Shown here: piece by piece, positions 35,263-43,382 of the stretch
How positions within the stretch are numbered: the first letter of the stretch is position 1
Layout of the letters: each line of letters begins with the position of its first letter
Program-made: the position numbers and the translations under genes
Assembly: GCF_049310885.1 (NCBI RefSeq)
Contig: NZ_JBMDYO010000006.1
Coordinates: 62,001 to 126,000 of the forward strand
Direction: 5' to 3'
Source: CAYZJV01 sp049310885
GTDB lineage: Bacteria; Spirochaetota; Spirochaetia; Sphaerochaetales; Sphaerochaetaceae
Length of the DNA: 64,000 nucleotides
Notes under the pieces: generated by a model
What the model saw: only the letters and a program-made list of their open reading frames with translations
Told to the model about the DNA's origin: nothing
Database searches by the model: none

Positions 35263-36132
35263 TCATTCGATATTCCTCACTTGTTCTCGTATATTCTCGA
35301 GACTGTCCTTCATCTGTACCACTTGTTGGTTGATCTCGACGAGTATACTCTTGCTTCCGATTGTATTAATCTCCCGATTCATTTCTTGGGACAAGAAGTC
35401 AAGTCGTTTTCCTACAGGCTCGGCTACATTGAGGAGACTTTTGAGTGCCTCAATATGCGTCTGCAGACGAACGATCTCCTCATTTACCGAATACTTGGAC
35501 AAGAGGATTGCCACCTCTTGCATGAATCTATTCTCATCATATCCTTTTGAGCCTAGCATTTCGTCGAAACGCGTAATCAAATTGTCCTTAAGTTTCTGCT
35601 CCAAAGTACCAGCGTAGGATGCTACCACACCAAGGCCTTCCTCCAACTGTCTAGCCAATCTGGTCAGATCATCCCTCGTAGCTGCACCTTCACGCTCCTT
35701 TGATTCCCGAAATTGTAGTAAAGCCTGATCCAACAACTCCATCAAAGGAGCCTCATAACGGGAGACTTCGGTATCCCGGACAGAGACTACCACTCCCTCA
35801 GCTGCCAAGTAGTCACCAAGGCTTGGTTCCTGTTTTGACCCAACAAGTCGTGTAATCCTCTCGAAAGCCTGCCGATACTGAGGAAGGACTCCCTCATCCA
35901 CATGAAGATTAAGATCGATGTTAATCTGTTTCAACCGCACCGACAGTTCAACCCTTCCTCTACTGACAACCTCCTTGATCAGTCGATCCATCTCCTGTTC
36001 GAATCGGGATAGGCTGTTAGGCAAGGTATGGACAATCTCCAAATATCTATTATTATACGATTTGACTTCAACGGTAAGCAAAAAATCGTCGGTAAGTCGC
36101 TCGGCATAGCCATACCCGGTCATGCTCAGCAT
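35263..36132 (-). CDS. yicC: YicC family endoribonuclease-like protein
   Basis: A 289-aa YicC-family protein. It opens with the family hallmark MLSMTGYGYAE and VEVKSYNNRYLEI, and ends with the conserved FLSQEMNREINTIGSKS and VEINQQVVQMKDSLENIREQ segments. E. coli YicC is a stress-linked endoribonuclease. The ATG at 36132 has AAAGGAG at ideal spacing inside the murC end, 2 bp from its stop. It sits in the run murC - yicC - cmk - rpoZ - miaA. An association with guanylate/nucleotide kinase genes is typical of this family. Confidence 0.95.
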   Translation of the reverse strand: MLSMTGYGYAERLTDDFLLTVEVKSYNNRYLEIVHTLPNSLSRFEQEMDRLIKEVVSRGRVELSVRLKQINIDLNLHVDEGVLPQYRQAFERITRLVGSKQEPSLGDYLAAEGVVVSVRDTEVSRYEAPLMELLDQALLQFRESKEREGAATRDDLTRLARQLEEGLGVVASYAGTLEQKLKDNLITRFDEMLGSKGYDENRFMQEVAILLSKYSVNEEIVRLQTHIEALKSLLNVAEPVGKRLDFLSQEMNREINTIGSKSILVEINQQVVQMKDSLENIREQVRNIE

Positions 36133-36134
36133 AA

Positions 36135-37592
36135 TCAGCTCCTTTGCCTCGCGGCTATACGCTTGGCGAGGCCATTATTGTTTCCGGCTCCCATCGTAAC
36201 GCAGACATCACCTGGGCGCAACAACCCGCTAGCTATATCAATAACCTCATCTTCGGTCTGTGCAAAGTAACCCTCTGTAGATCCTGCCAAGGAACGACCG
36301 AGGTCGATAGATTCGGCAGGGCTTCCATCACCTCTTGCAGAGGCATACACTGGACGCACTATGAGGAGGTCCGAAACACTGAGAGCCTCGACGAATCCAT
36401 CAAAGTACGCCTTTGTGCGAGATACCGTATGGGGGTAGAAGATAGTCAGTATCCTTCTCTCCCCATATCGTGATCGCAATGTTCGTAAGGCAACGGTCAC
36501 TTCGGTAGGATGGTGGGCATAATCATCGATATATACGATTCCATTATCGCTAAAGAGCTCCTCTAGTCGACCTGCGGTTCCGGGAAACGATTCGGATTCT
36601 CTCTGCAATGCTGGGAAAATTGGATTTGTCACCACATCCATTGCATGCGCGATTGGAATGTGGGAATCGGCCATTACCATGCAACTGGCGAGCAATGCCG
36701 AACCCACAGTGTCCAGACTGAGCGCGACAGAACCTGGCCGCCCATGAAAAAACCCATCCAAAGGAGAGAGGCTGAATGACGACTCATACCCATCGTCGGA
36801 AAAACCCGATAATCTCACCATGCTGGAGGGATCCTCACCATATGTGATCAGCAGAAGATCACTCCTGTGCTGTCTTATCCAATCAATCAAACTTCGACTC
36901 AATGGAGAATCGGTACCACAGATACAAGGTGCCTTTATCGGTAGTTTTTCGACTAACCTTTTGAATGAATACAATACATCTTCGGGAGTTCCAAACCAAT
37001 CGGGATGATCATGTTCTATGGTAGTGACGAGCAATCCCTGCAATTGATAATCCAAAAAGTGATCGTGGTACTCACATGCCTCGAATAGAGCTACAGTACT
37101 CTTGTGTGTACGGATCGTATTCATTGGCCCCACAGGCTCCCCTTTGAGGTGGGAACCGTACAACGAACAGTAGGACAATCCGGTATGTTTGAGAACCCAT
37201 TCAGCACAACCGGTCGCTGTAGTTTTGCCGTGTGTTCCAGCAACAGCATAACTATGCATTCTACTGCTCATGAGAGCCAACCATTCGGGATAACTATAGA
37301 TAGGTATACCCTTCTGAGCAGCTAAACATATTTGGGGATGTGTCTCTTTCGGATATGCAGCCGAATGAATAAGGATATCACAATCCTGTGGTAACAGTTG
37401 AGGCTCAAATGATTCGAAGATCTTAATTCCCAGTTGTTCTAACAAGGCATCGGTAGAAAACCGCTGAGCAACGTCGGAGCCGACTACCGTGGCGCCCCAA
37501 CCTACCAATGCGCGCACAAGTGAGGCCATACCGGTTCCTTTTATTCCGACAAGAAACAATTTCTTTTGATGAATGAAAGAATCGAAACCCAT
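36135..37592 (-). CDS. murC: UDP-N-acetylmuramate--L-alanine ligase-like Mur ligase
   Basis: A 485-aa Mur ligase that attaches L-Ala to UDP-MurNAc in peptidoglycan precursor synthesis. The N-terminal nucleotide-binding part (FLVGIKGTGMASLVRAL) and the ATP loop VAGTHGKTTATG are clear. Also visible are IHSAAYPKETHP and the C-terminal DDYAHHPTEVTVALRTLR, the MurC signature. IEHDHPDWFGT substitutes for the usual N/EADEYD-D-HLD order, so a Mpl-like substrate (murein tripeptide) remains possible. The ATG at 37592 follows GAGGTAGG. It is separated from the upstream zinc-ribbon gene by a terminator, so it must have its own promoter or depend on read-through. Confidence 0.88.
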   Translation of the reverse strand: MGFDSFIHQKKLFLVGIKGTGMASLVRALVGWGATVVGSDVAQRFSTDALLEQLGIKIFESFEPQLLPQDCDILIHSAAYPKETHPQICLAAQKGIPIYSYPEWLALMSSRMHSYAVAGTHGKTTATGCAEWVLKHTGLSYCSLYGSHLKGEPVGPMNTIRTHKSTVALFEACEYHDHFLDYQLQGLLVTTIEHDHPDWFGTPEDVLYSFKRLVEKLPIKAPCICGTDSPLSRSLIDWIRQHRSDLLLITYGEDPSSMVRLSGFSDDGYESSFSLSPLDGFFHGRPGSVALSLDTVGSALLASCMVMADSHIPIAHAMDVVTNPIFPALQRESESFPGTAGRLEELFSDNGIVYIDDYAHHPTEVTVALRTLRSRYGERRILTIFYPHTVSRTKAYFDGFVEALSVSDLLIVRPVYASARGDGSPAESIDLGRSLAGSTEGYFAQTEDEVIDIASGLLRPGDVCVTMGAGNNNGLAKRIAARQRS

Positions 37593-37612
37593 GGAGCCTA
37601 CCTCACTATGCG

Positions 37613-37642
37613 AAAAAAAAGACTGCCCGATTGTGACAGTCT
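37613..37642 (-). terminator. Terminator after the zinc-ribbon gene
   Basis: On the minus strand, AGACTG (37642-37637) pairs with CAGTCT (37625-37620), followed by a run of T. It lies 21 nt after the stop of the 56-aa gene and isolates it from murC. Confidence 0.8.
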
Positions 37643-37663
37643 CATGCAGGTATACAATCGTAC

Positions 37664-37834
37664 TTATTTAGCGTTCTTGTACGTTGCGTTGCACTGCTTG
37701 CAGATCATTGCCTTGGAACCGTCGACTTCGTGTTCATATACGACTTTGATACCGGTTCTCTTACAGACCGGACATGTTCCACGGCCACTGGAAACCTGAT
37801 CCCTGATACCTGACCCTCTATGTGCTTTTGCCAT
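37664..37834 (-). CDS. Small zinc-ribbon protein, spirochaete type
   Basis: A 56-aa gene that is too short for a typical ORF cutoff. It reads from ATG 37834 (AAGGAG upstream) to TAA 37664. The product starts MAKAHRGSGIRDQVSSGRG and contains two cysteine pairs, CPVC (residues 21-24) and CKQC (45-48), enough for a zinc ribbon, with a basic C-terminus (TYKNAK). I recall similar short proteins in treponemes, with no known function. Ribosome association is plausible from size, charge and very strong expression signals, but not shown. It is a one-gene unit between a consensus promoter and a terminator. Confidence 0.85.
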   Translation of the reverse strand: MAKAHRGSGIRDQVSSGRGTCPVCKRTGIKVVYEHEVDGSKAMICKQCNATYKNAK

Positions 37835-37870
37835 GAATTACTCCTTGCGACATGTGTTCAATACGGTATG

Positions 37871-37899
37871 ACTATAGTGAGCAAGGAAAAGATTGTCAA
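37871..37899 (-). promoter_or_regulatory. Consensus promoter of the zinc-ribbon gene
   Basis: Minus strand: a perfect -35 TTGACA (37899-37894), a 17-bp spacer, and a -10 TATAGT (37876-37871). This is the strongest sigma-70-type promoter I found in the window. Confidence 0.85.
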
Positions 37900-37905
37900 G
37901 CACAG

Positions 37906-39003
37906 TCATAGTTTCCAGTGAACTCCGGCCGTGAGTCGTACCGGCTGGCTACCCAAGGGTATTGCGACTACGATATCGGAGCCGAAGTCTCCCACTTGGC
38001 CTCCGATTCCAGTAGTGACCTCTCCATTACCGTCGAGCGAGAACAACGATTCGTCCACAGGACGATATTCGGAGTATCCACCACGAATAGCGACCCAAAG
38101 ATTATCCAAGAATTGTACCTTTGCCTCCACACCCATCCTGACCGATCGTTTGTCGGAATCCCCGAGATCGACGAAATCGGTCATTGCATTGACCACCACG
38201 AGATTCAACTCATTGTTAGCATCGAATTTCGGAGAGGTAAAGGCTAGACCGACCGCTGAGCCCCTAAAAATATCGGTAATATCGAGGACCAGTTGATTGG
38301 TCTGCTCATCAATGGTGAAGAGAGAATTTGACAGTATACCGATTGATAACCATGGATAGGAGATGAGCATACCAATACCAGAGGAGAAAAGCCCACCGGT
38401 ATCGGTAGCCGGATCGTAGCGTTCGAGATAGGTCCGGCTAAGATAATCCAACAATGGACGTTCTTGTCGTATTTCGACGTCCCGTTCTGTCATAGTTCCC
38501 CCACTGGCATAGAAACCGAGTGAGATAGAATTCCACCCATAGCTTCCCGTAAGCTGGATACGTGAAAGGTTGTTTGCAGTGTAGGATTCCCTGTCCGAGG
38601 GAAGTATACCCCCTGTATCATCCTCATCTCTGATAAGGACATTTCCCAAACCGATGGATAGTGCCACATATCGATTGTGGAATAGGAGATCGAAGCTAGC
38701 TCCAGGTTGTTGTATCCAAGGTATCGGATTGGGTGCATCACCCTCCTGGCCTAAAGACTCCCCGTACCTCATACCGATCTTGAACTGGGAAATATCGGAT
38801 CTGAAAAGTGCTGCCGGATTGGCAAAGAAGGCACCAGAGGTCTCACTTGAAGCAATGCCCGCCGAACCCATTGCGAGAAATCGGAGGTTAGAGAAGCGGT
38901 CAATTGACTGTTCTGTGGATGCGCTCTCGGCTCCAATAAAGCCGCCGAATAGAAGAAAAATGAACATCCAAAGTATCGGTATTCCCCACCTACGCTTCAC
39001 CAA
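37906..39003 (-). CDS. Outer-membrane beta-barrel protein (PorV/FadL-like pattern)
   Basis: A 365-aa exported protein with a signal peptide (basic VKRRWG, core PILWMFIFLLFGGFIGA, cleavage near GAESA). The mature N-terminus, RFLAMGSAGIASSETSGAFF and then ANPAAL, matches the start of PorV/FadL/UPF0164-like barrels (MGxAxxA...NPA). Regular amphipathic strands follow, and the protein ends HWKL, a short hydrophobic C-terminus. It is probably an outer-membrane protein; transport substrate unknown. The start is TTG 39003 or GTG 39000 behind GGGAGG. It overlaps the methylase gene by 14 bp, so the two are co-transcribed. Confidence 0.75.
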   Translation of the reverse strand: MVKRRWGIPILWMFIFLLFGGFIGAESASTEQSIDRFSNLRFLAMGSAGIASSETSGAFFANPAALFRSDISQFKIGMRYGESLGQEGDAPNPIPWIQQPGASFDLLFHNRYVALSIGLGNVLIRDEDDTGGILPSDRESYTANNLSRIQLTGSYGWNSISLGFYASGGTMTERDVEIRQERPLLDYLSRTYLERYDPATDTGGLFSSGIGMLISYPWLSIGILSNSLFTIDEQTNQLVLDITDIFRGSAVGLAFTSPKFDANNELNLVVVNAMTDFVDLGDSDKRSVRMGVEAKVQFLDNLWVAIRGGYSEYRPVDESLFSLDGNGEVTTGIGGQVGDFGSDIVVAIPLGSQPVRLTAGVHWKL

Positions 39004-40714
39004 TTATTGCCTCCCTTTCCCTATCATACGCCAATGTGAAGAAGGATGACAATCGTTTGGAAAGGAGGGTTGTTGAAGAATCGGCAGGCCCAAGATGCTC
39101 CAACAGACCGACGAGTCTGCTTTGGAGATCCTTGACCTGAGACCTTTCCATCGATGCTACCATGCGGCGCAACAAAGAGAACAACCTCTTTTCCAATCTA
39201 GCTCTACCAATACCATCGACTAGCGTAGTACCGTTCGCACAAGAGAGAAGCAATACTGTGAGACCTTGCTCTTCGGTTTTACATACCTGACTCTCCAAGA
39301 ACTCTACCTTCTCATTCAGCTCATCGGGAGAGAATCCCATGAGCGTCTCTGTATTTGGCAACCCATCGAGCACGATGCCGCCTATGAAAGAGAATGGGGG
39401 GTAGTCAAGGGCTTTCCTAAAGACAGCAGAGAGTAGAGAATCGAGCCTTTCCACCATGGGGAGCAAATCCAATCCGTTACCGACAGGAAGATAAAACCCT
39501 TTAGGCTTTCCTGTAATGAAGACCTGCTCAATATGTCGTTTCCCATCGGCCGATTGCCGCCCTCCCTGATTTCTTTTCACGAGAGGAACTACTGTTACCG
39601 GTGCATTCCGAACACTGAGCAACTCAAGGATACGGTCGCTATCGACCACCGATCGTGTAGGATAGGTCAATACGATATGCCTTGCGTCAATCCGCTCAAG
39701 AAGATGGATAAAGGCCTTATCAGCATGTTTAATACTGCAAAATGGACTATATGTCTGTTTCCAGTCCTTCCGTATCCCAGAACGATCGGTCAGTTTTCCA
39801 TCTTCATCCAACTTCTGTGAAGGTTTGTAATTATCCCAGAGGGTAATAGAATTGAGCATATGGTAGGAACTACCATACTGGTGCACGGTTGCAGGAGGGT
39901 CGAGATAGCAGATATCAGCACTCGACCGACTGACGAAATCGGCGGCATCGCCAAGGTGCATCTCTCCACAGTGAATATGTTCATCGGGTAAGAGCGGTGC
40001 TTGGAGCATACAGGGTTCGACTATCCTCGTTCTCACAGCCTTGGTAGCGGTATAGAACTGTTTATGGTAAGAGGTGAAACTTCCAGAGGTATTGGCCTTC
40101 CGGGATGCTTCAAATAATATCGCGGCCAACACGACAGCCTTTTCCTGTGCAGTGATCCTTCCCTCCAACCAACTCTCCTCAATCTCCTCTCTCACTACAT
40201 CGAGATACCTGGCATTCGCCGCAGTGAAGAAGAGTCTCTCTTTGTTTGCATCGTAGTGAGTATCGGACTGTGGAGCGTAGTATCTACTTATATATGGCTT
40301 TTTCACACTATTGCCGGTCTGTGAAGCATAAAGCCCCTCCAGATGCAACATGGACAGATAGGCATCGATCCCGCCCATTTCGGTAAACATACGGGTAAGA
40401 TGCCCACTATGCATAGTCAGGTAGACATGGTTCAGAATATAGGAAAAAGGTTCGACATCGTTGGCACGAACATCCATACCAAGACTTCTTGCTATCCTGG
40501 AAACAGCGCCCGAACCACAGAATGGATCAAGGAATACCGGTGTACCGGTTAATGGGGCTAATGACGATATGATAAGCCTTAATTGATCTCCCAAAGAGCG
40601 TTTCGATCCTACCAGTGAGATCAGCTGGTCCGTTTCATACCGGGGAAGCGAAAGTGACAAGGAAGTCTCCTTTTTCCATCCCGACTTGCCAATCGAGGTG
40701 AACACTGGTACCAT
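38990..40714 (-). CDS. D12-class adenine-specific DNA methylase homologue with altered DPPY motif
   Basis: A 574-aa protein of the D12 adenine-N6 methyltransferase group. The SAM-binding motif FLDPFCGSGAVSRIAR and RANDVEPFSYILN are clear. The catalytic motif IV, normally DPPY, reads DPPA here (YLDPPATVHQYGSSYHML). I checked the codon, GCA, at the expected place. Since the aromatic residue stacks on the flipped adenine, activity may be lost or changed. The C-terminal ~170 residues are an extension I do not recognise. No restriction gene is adjacent. It diverges from murE with only 18 bp between the start codons, and overlaps the downstream barrel gene. Confidence 0.8.
   Translation of the reverse strand: MVPVFTSIGKSGWKKETSLSLSLPRYETDQLISLVGSKRSLGDQLRLIISSLAPLTGTPVFLDPFCGSGAVSRIARSLGMDVRANDVEPFSYILNHVYLTMHSGHLTRMFTEMGGIDAYLSMLHLEGLYASQTGNSVKKPYISRYYAPQSDTHYDANKERLFFTAANARYLDVVREEIEESWLEGRITAQEKAVVLAAILFEASRKANTSGSFTSYHKQFYTATKAVRTRIVEPCMLQAPLLPDEHIHCGEMHLGDAADFVSRSSADICYLDPPATVHQYGSSYHMLNSITLWDNYKPSQKLDEDGKLTDRSGIRKDWKQTYSPFCSIKHADKAFIHLLERIDARHIVLTYPTRSVVDSDRILELLSVRNAPVTVVPLVKRNQGGRQSADGKRHIEQVFITGKPKGFYLPVGNGLDLLPMVERLDSLLSAVFRKALDYPPFSFIGGIVLDGLPNTETLMGFSPDELNEKVEFLESQVCKTEEQGLTVLLLSCANGTTLVDGIGRARLEKRLFSLLRRMVASMERSQVKDLQSRLVGLLEHLGPADSSTTLLSKRLSSFFTLAYDREREAIIGEA
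40686..40714 (+). promoter_or_regulatory. murE promoter inside the methylase start
   Basis: -35 TTGCCA (40686-40691), a 17-bp spacer, -10 TACCAT (40709-40714). It overlaps the first codons of the divergent methylase gene. AAAGGT precedes the murE ATG at 40733. Confidence 0.4.
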
Positions 40715-40732
40715 GCATCCTAAAGGTACCCG

Positions 40733-42253
40733 ATGAAAAGACTATCAGTGTTATGGGCAAAAGGCAAGGTCCGTTCTGAATGCAGAATCCATGGTAATGC
40801 GGATCCTATCATTGAAAAGGTTACATTCTCTTCGCAATCGTGTACCCCTCATTCGGTATTCATCGCATTCACAGGTATACATATCGATGCCCATACCTTT
40901 ATCGACCAAGCGATCGGACACGGTGCTGCTGTAATCGTGCATGAGAAGGAGCTCGCTTCATACGACAGTACGGTAGTGTATATACAGCATCCGAATCCAC
41001 GCAGGATCGCATCTCTTTTTTGCAGGGCATTGGCAGATCCCTTACCAGAGCATATTATCGGGGTAACAGGGACTGATGGAAAATCGAGCACCTGTGAATT
41101 CTTGTACCATTTCATGAATGAGGCCCACATCAAGTGCGGTCTTCTCTCCACCATTTCCATGGATGACGGAACTGGAAAAGTACCGAGCCCCTACCGCCAG
41201 AGTACCCCAGAGGTGCCCCTACTCTACGACTTTCTCTCCCGATGCAAGGCCAATGGTATCCGGATCGTGATCCTTGAAGCAACCAGCCATGGGTTATCGG
41301 AACAAGCTGCTCGCCTCGTCGATATACCCTTTGCAGGAGCCATTTTCACCCCTATTACCAGTGAACATCTTGAATTTCACGGTACGATGGAAGCGTATGT
41401 TGATGCGAAAATGAACCTTGCCCGTCAAGTAGGCAGTTCTGGCCATATTGTCATACCAGCTGATTTTTCCTATCGGAAACAACTCAAGCAGAACGTGAAA
41501 GAGGACGTAACGATCCATAGCTATGCAGGAAAATCCTATCAAAACCCTACCGATTTGCGCTACGAGAGCCTGGCAGTGGCTATCGATGAGAGAAAAGTAC
41601 ACGCTATCCATCCGAAAGCCGAATCCCTTACATGCACGATTCCCTTTGGGCAAGAGTGCTACACCCAAAATGCCATGGGAGCATACCTCTATCTCATTGA
41701 ATCGGGATTATGGGAGACACCCGGATATTCCCGTCCACTTCGTTTGCCGGCTATCCCGGGGAGGTTTGAAATTGTCCAGTCGGCACTACCCTTCACTATC
41801 GTTGTCGATTTTGCTCACACTGCAAACGCTTTCGAATTATTGTTCACCCATGTACGCAATCACGCTCCACAAGCACGTATCATAGCGTTGTTCGGAGCTG
41901 CCGGTGAGCGTGATAAGTCAAAGCGATTTCCCATGGGATCTGTTGCTGGGAAATACTGTAATGCGGTATTCCTAACTGATGAGGACCCCAGGGGAGAAGA
42001 TTCCTCAACTATCTTGGACGATTTGGAAATGGGCATACGTTCGGTAAACGCATCCCTGTCCGTACTGCGTATCCATGACAGACAGAAGGCGATACAGAAA
42101 GCATTAGAATTTTGTAAGCCAGGTGATGTATTGCTCTTACTAGCTAAAAGCCATGAGAAATCGATAGCCTACAAGGATCATAGTATCGATTGGGATGAGA
42201 GGATGGTTGTAGAGAAATTGATCAGCGAAAAGGAAGCAGATTATGAGAGATAG
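40733..42253 (+). CDS. murE: UDP-MurNAc-L-Ala-D-Glu--diamino acid ligase
   Basis: A 506-aa Mur ligase that adds the third, dibasic residue to the peptidoglycan stem. The ATP loop GVTGTDGKSSTCEFLYH is followed by the SHGLSEQAARLV helix, FTPITSEHLEFHGTMEAYVDAK and a C-terminal VVDFAHTANAFELLF. The specificity loop reads DEDPRGED; the diaminopimelate-type enzymes have DNPR. This resembles the DDPR form of non-DAP enzymes, so L-ornithine or L-lysine is the likely substrate. Spirochaete walls contain ornithine. It starts a plus-strand run with ddl (11-bp overlap) and dinB. Confidence 0.95.
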   Translation: MKRLSVLWAKGKVRSECRIHGNADPIIEKVTFSSQSCTPHSVFIAFTGIHIDAHTFIDQAIGHGAAVIVHEKELASYDSTVVYIQHPNPRRIASLFCRALADPLPEHIIGVTGTDGKSSTCEFLYHFMNEAHIKCGLLSTISMDDGTGKVPSPYRQSTPEVPLLYDFLSRCKANGIRIVILEATSHGLSEQAARLVDIPFAGAIFTPITSEHLEFHGTMEAYVDAKMNLARQVGSSGHIVIPADFSYRKQLKQNVKEDVTIHSYAGKSYQNPTDLRYESLAVAIDERKVHAIHPKAESLTCTIPFGQECYTQNAMGAYLYLIESGLWETPGYSRPLRLPAIPGRFEIVQSALPFTIVVDFAHTANAFELLFTHVRNHAPQARIIALFGAAGERDKSKRFPMGSVAGKYCNAVFLTDEDPRGEDSSTILDDLEMGIRSVNASLSVLRIHDRQKAIQKALEFCKPGDVLLLLAKSHEKSIAYKDHSIDWDERMVVEKLISEKEADYER

Positions 42254-43379
42254 TTTACGTGTTGCGGTAGTGTACGGAGGAGAGTCGGTTGAACACACAG
42301 TATCTTGCCGTTCTGCAGCCACGATCTGCAGGAATCTGCTATCACTTGGCCATACCGTGATACCTATCGGTATTTCACGTGATGGAAGGTGGTCTGTCCA
42401 AGACTGCGATTTTGAAGATCCTGATGATCCACGTATCCGATTCAACGAATCTAAAGAGGTTTGCATACGTCCCGGAAAGGGATTGCATCTCATGGCTAAA
42501 AGAGAAGCATTGGGAATCGATATCGTTTTCCCGGTAACCCATGGAACGAATGGTGAAGACGGAAGATTGCAGGGCCTTCTCGATCTAGGACGTATTGCCT
42601 ATGTAGGATGTGGTTGTACAGCATCTTCCAATGGTATGCACAAATATTTCTCAAAAATCCTAGCTAGAGAGGTAGGTGTACCGACATTGCCGGCAATGGT
42701 TCTGGATAAGAGGAGAATCGATCTCATCCAAGACAGTGAAGACCCCTATCTTGGGCATCTCGTGCAGGAGATCGCTCTCAGACTGGCCAACCATATCGTG
42801 GTAAAACCAGAAGACGGAGGATCGTCTATCGGGATATCGGTCCTCCATCCTATTACTCCACAGAATCTCCTTAAGGCGATGCAAGAGACGGGACGATACT
42901 CCCAAAACATCATGTTAGAACCTTGGATTGATCATGTTAAGGAACTGGAAGTAGCTGTATTGACCGATGGTGATGCTATCGAAGCAAGTGATCCGGGACT
43001 TCTGATTGATCCTATGCGGGAACATGAGCACATTACGACCTACGAACAAAAATATCTCGCTACGGATTGTGCGTATATACAGATACCAGCTCCAGTACCT
43101 GCAGAAACAGCGACACAGATAAGCCAATATGCCATAGCAGTAGCCAAGAGTATCGGAATAGAGGGGTATGCGAGGGTCGATTTCTTCCAAGATCCATCCA
43201 ACGGAGCAATCTATTTCAATGAAATCAACACACTTCCAGGAATGACGGGAAAGAGCCATTTCCCCCTCCTAGCTAACTCTATCGGGTATGATTGGAACCG
43301 TTTGCTCCAAACCCTGATCCAGGAGGGACTGTCTTCCCACCAACGAAAACATGCCTGCGATACGGTGGCAGTGGAGTAA
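42243..43379 (+). CDS. ddl: D-alanine--D-alanine ligase
   Basis: A 378-aa ATP-grasp enzyme that makes the D-Ala-D-Ala dipeptide of the peptidoglycan stem. Visible parts are VVYGGESVEHTVSCRSA (N-terminal ligand loop with the E-H pair), VFPVTHGTNGEDGRLQGLL, VVKPEDGGSSIGIS (ATP-grasp loop) and the metal-binding end FNEINTLPGMTGKSHFP. Length and motifs are normal. It overlaps murE by 11 bp and is followed after 3 bp by dinB. Confidence 0.97.
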   Translation: MRDSLRVAVVYGGESVEHTVSCRSAATICRNLLSLGHTVIPIGISRDGRWSVQDCDFEDPDDPRIRFNESKEVCIRPGKGLHLMAKREALGIDIVFPVTHGTNGEDGRLQGLLDLGRIAYVGCGCTASSNGMHKYFSKILAREVGVPTLPAMVLDKRRIDLIQDSEDPYLGHLVQEIALRLANHIVVKPEDGGSSIGISVLHPITPQNLLKAMQETGRYSQNIMLEPWIDHVKELEVAVLTDGDAIEASDPGLLIDPMREHEHITTYEQKYLATDCAYIQIPAPVPAETATQISQYAIAVAKSIGIEGYARVDFFQDPSNGAIYFNEINTLPGMTGKSHFPLLANSIGYDWNRLLQTLIQEGLSSHQRKHACDTVAVE

Positions 43380-43382
43380 TCG

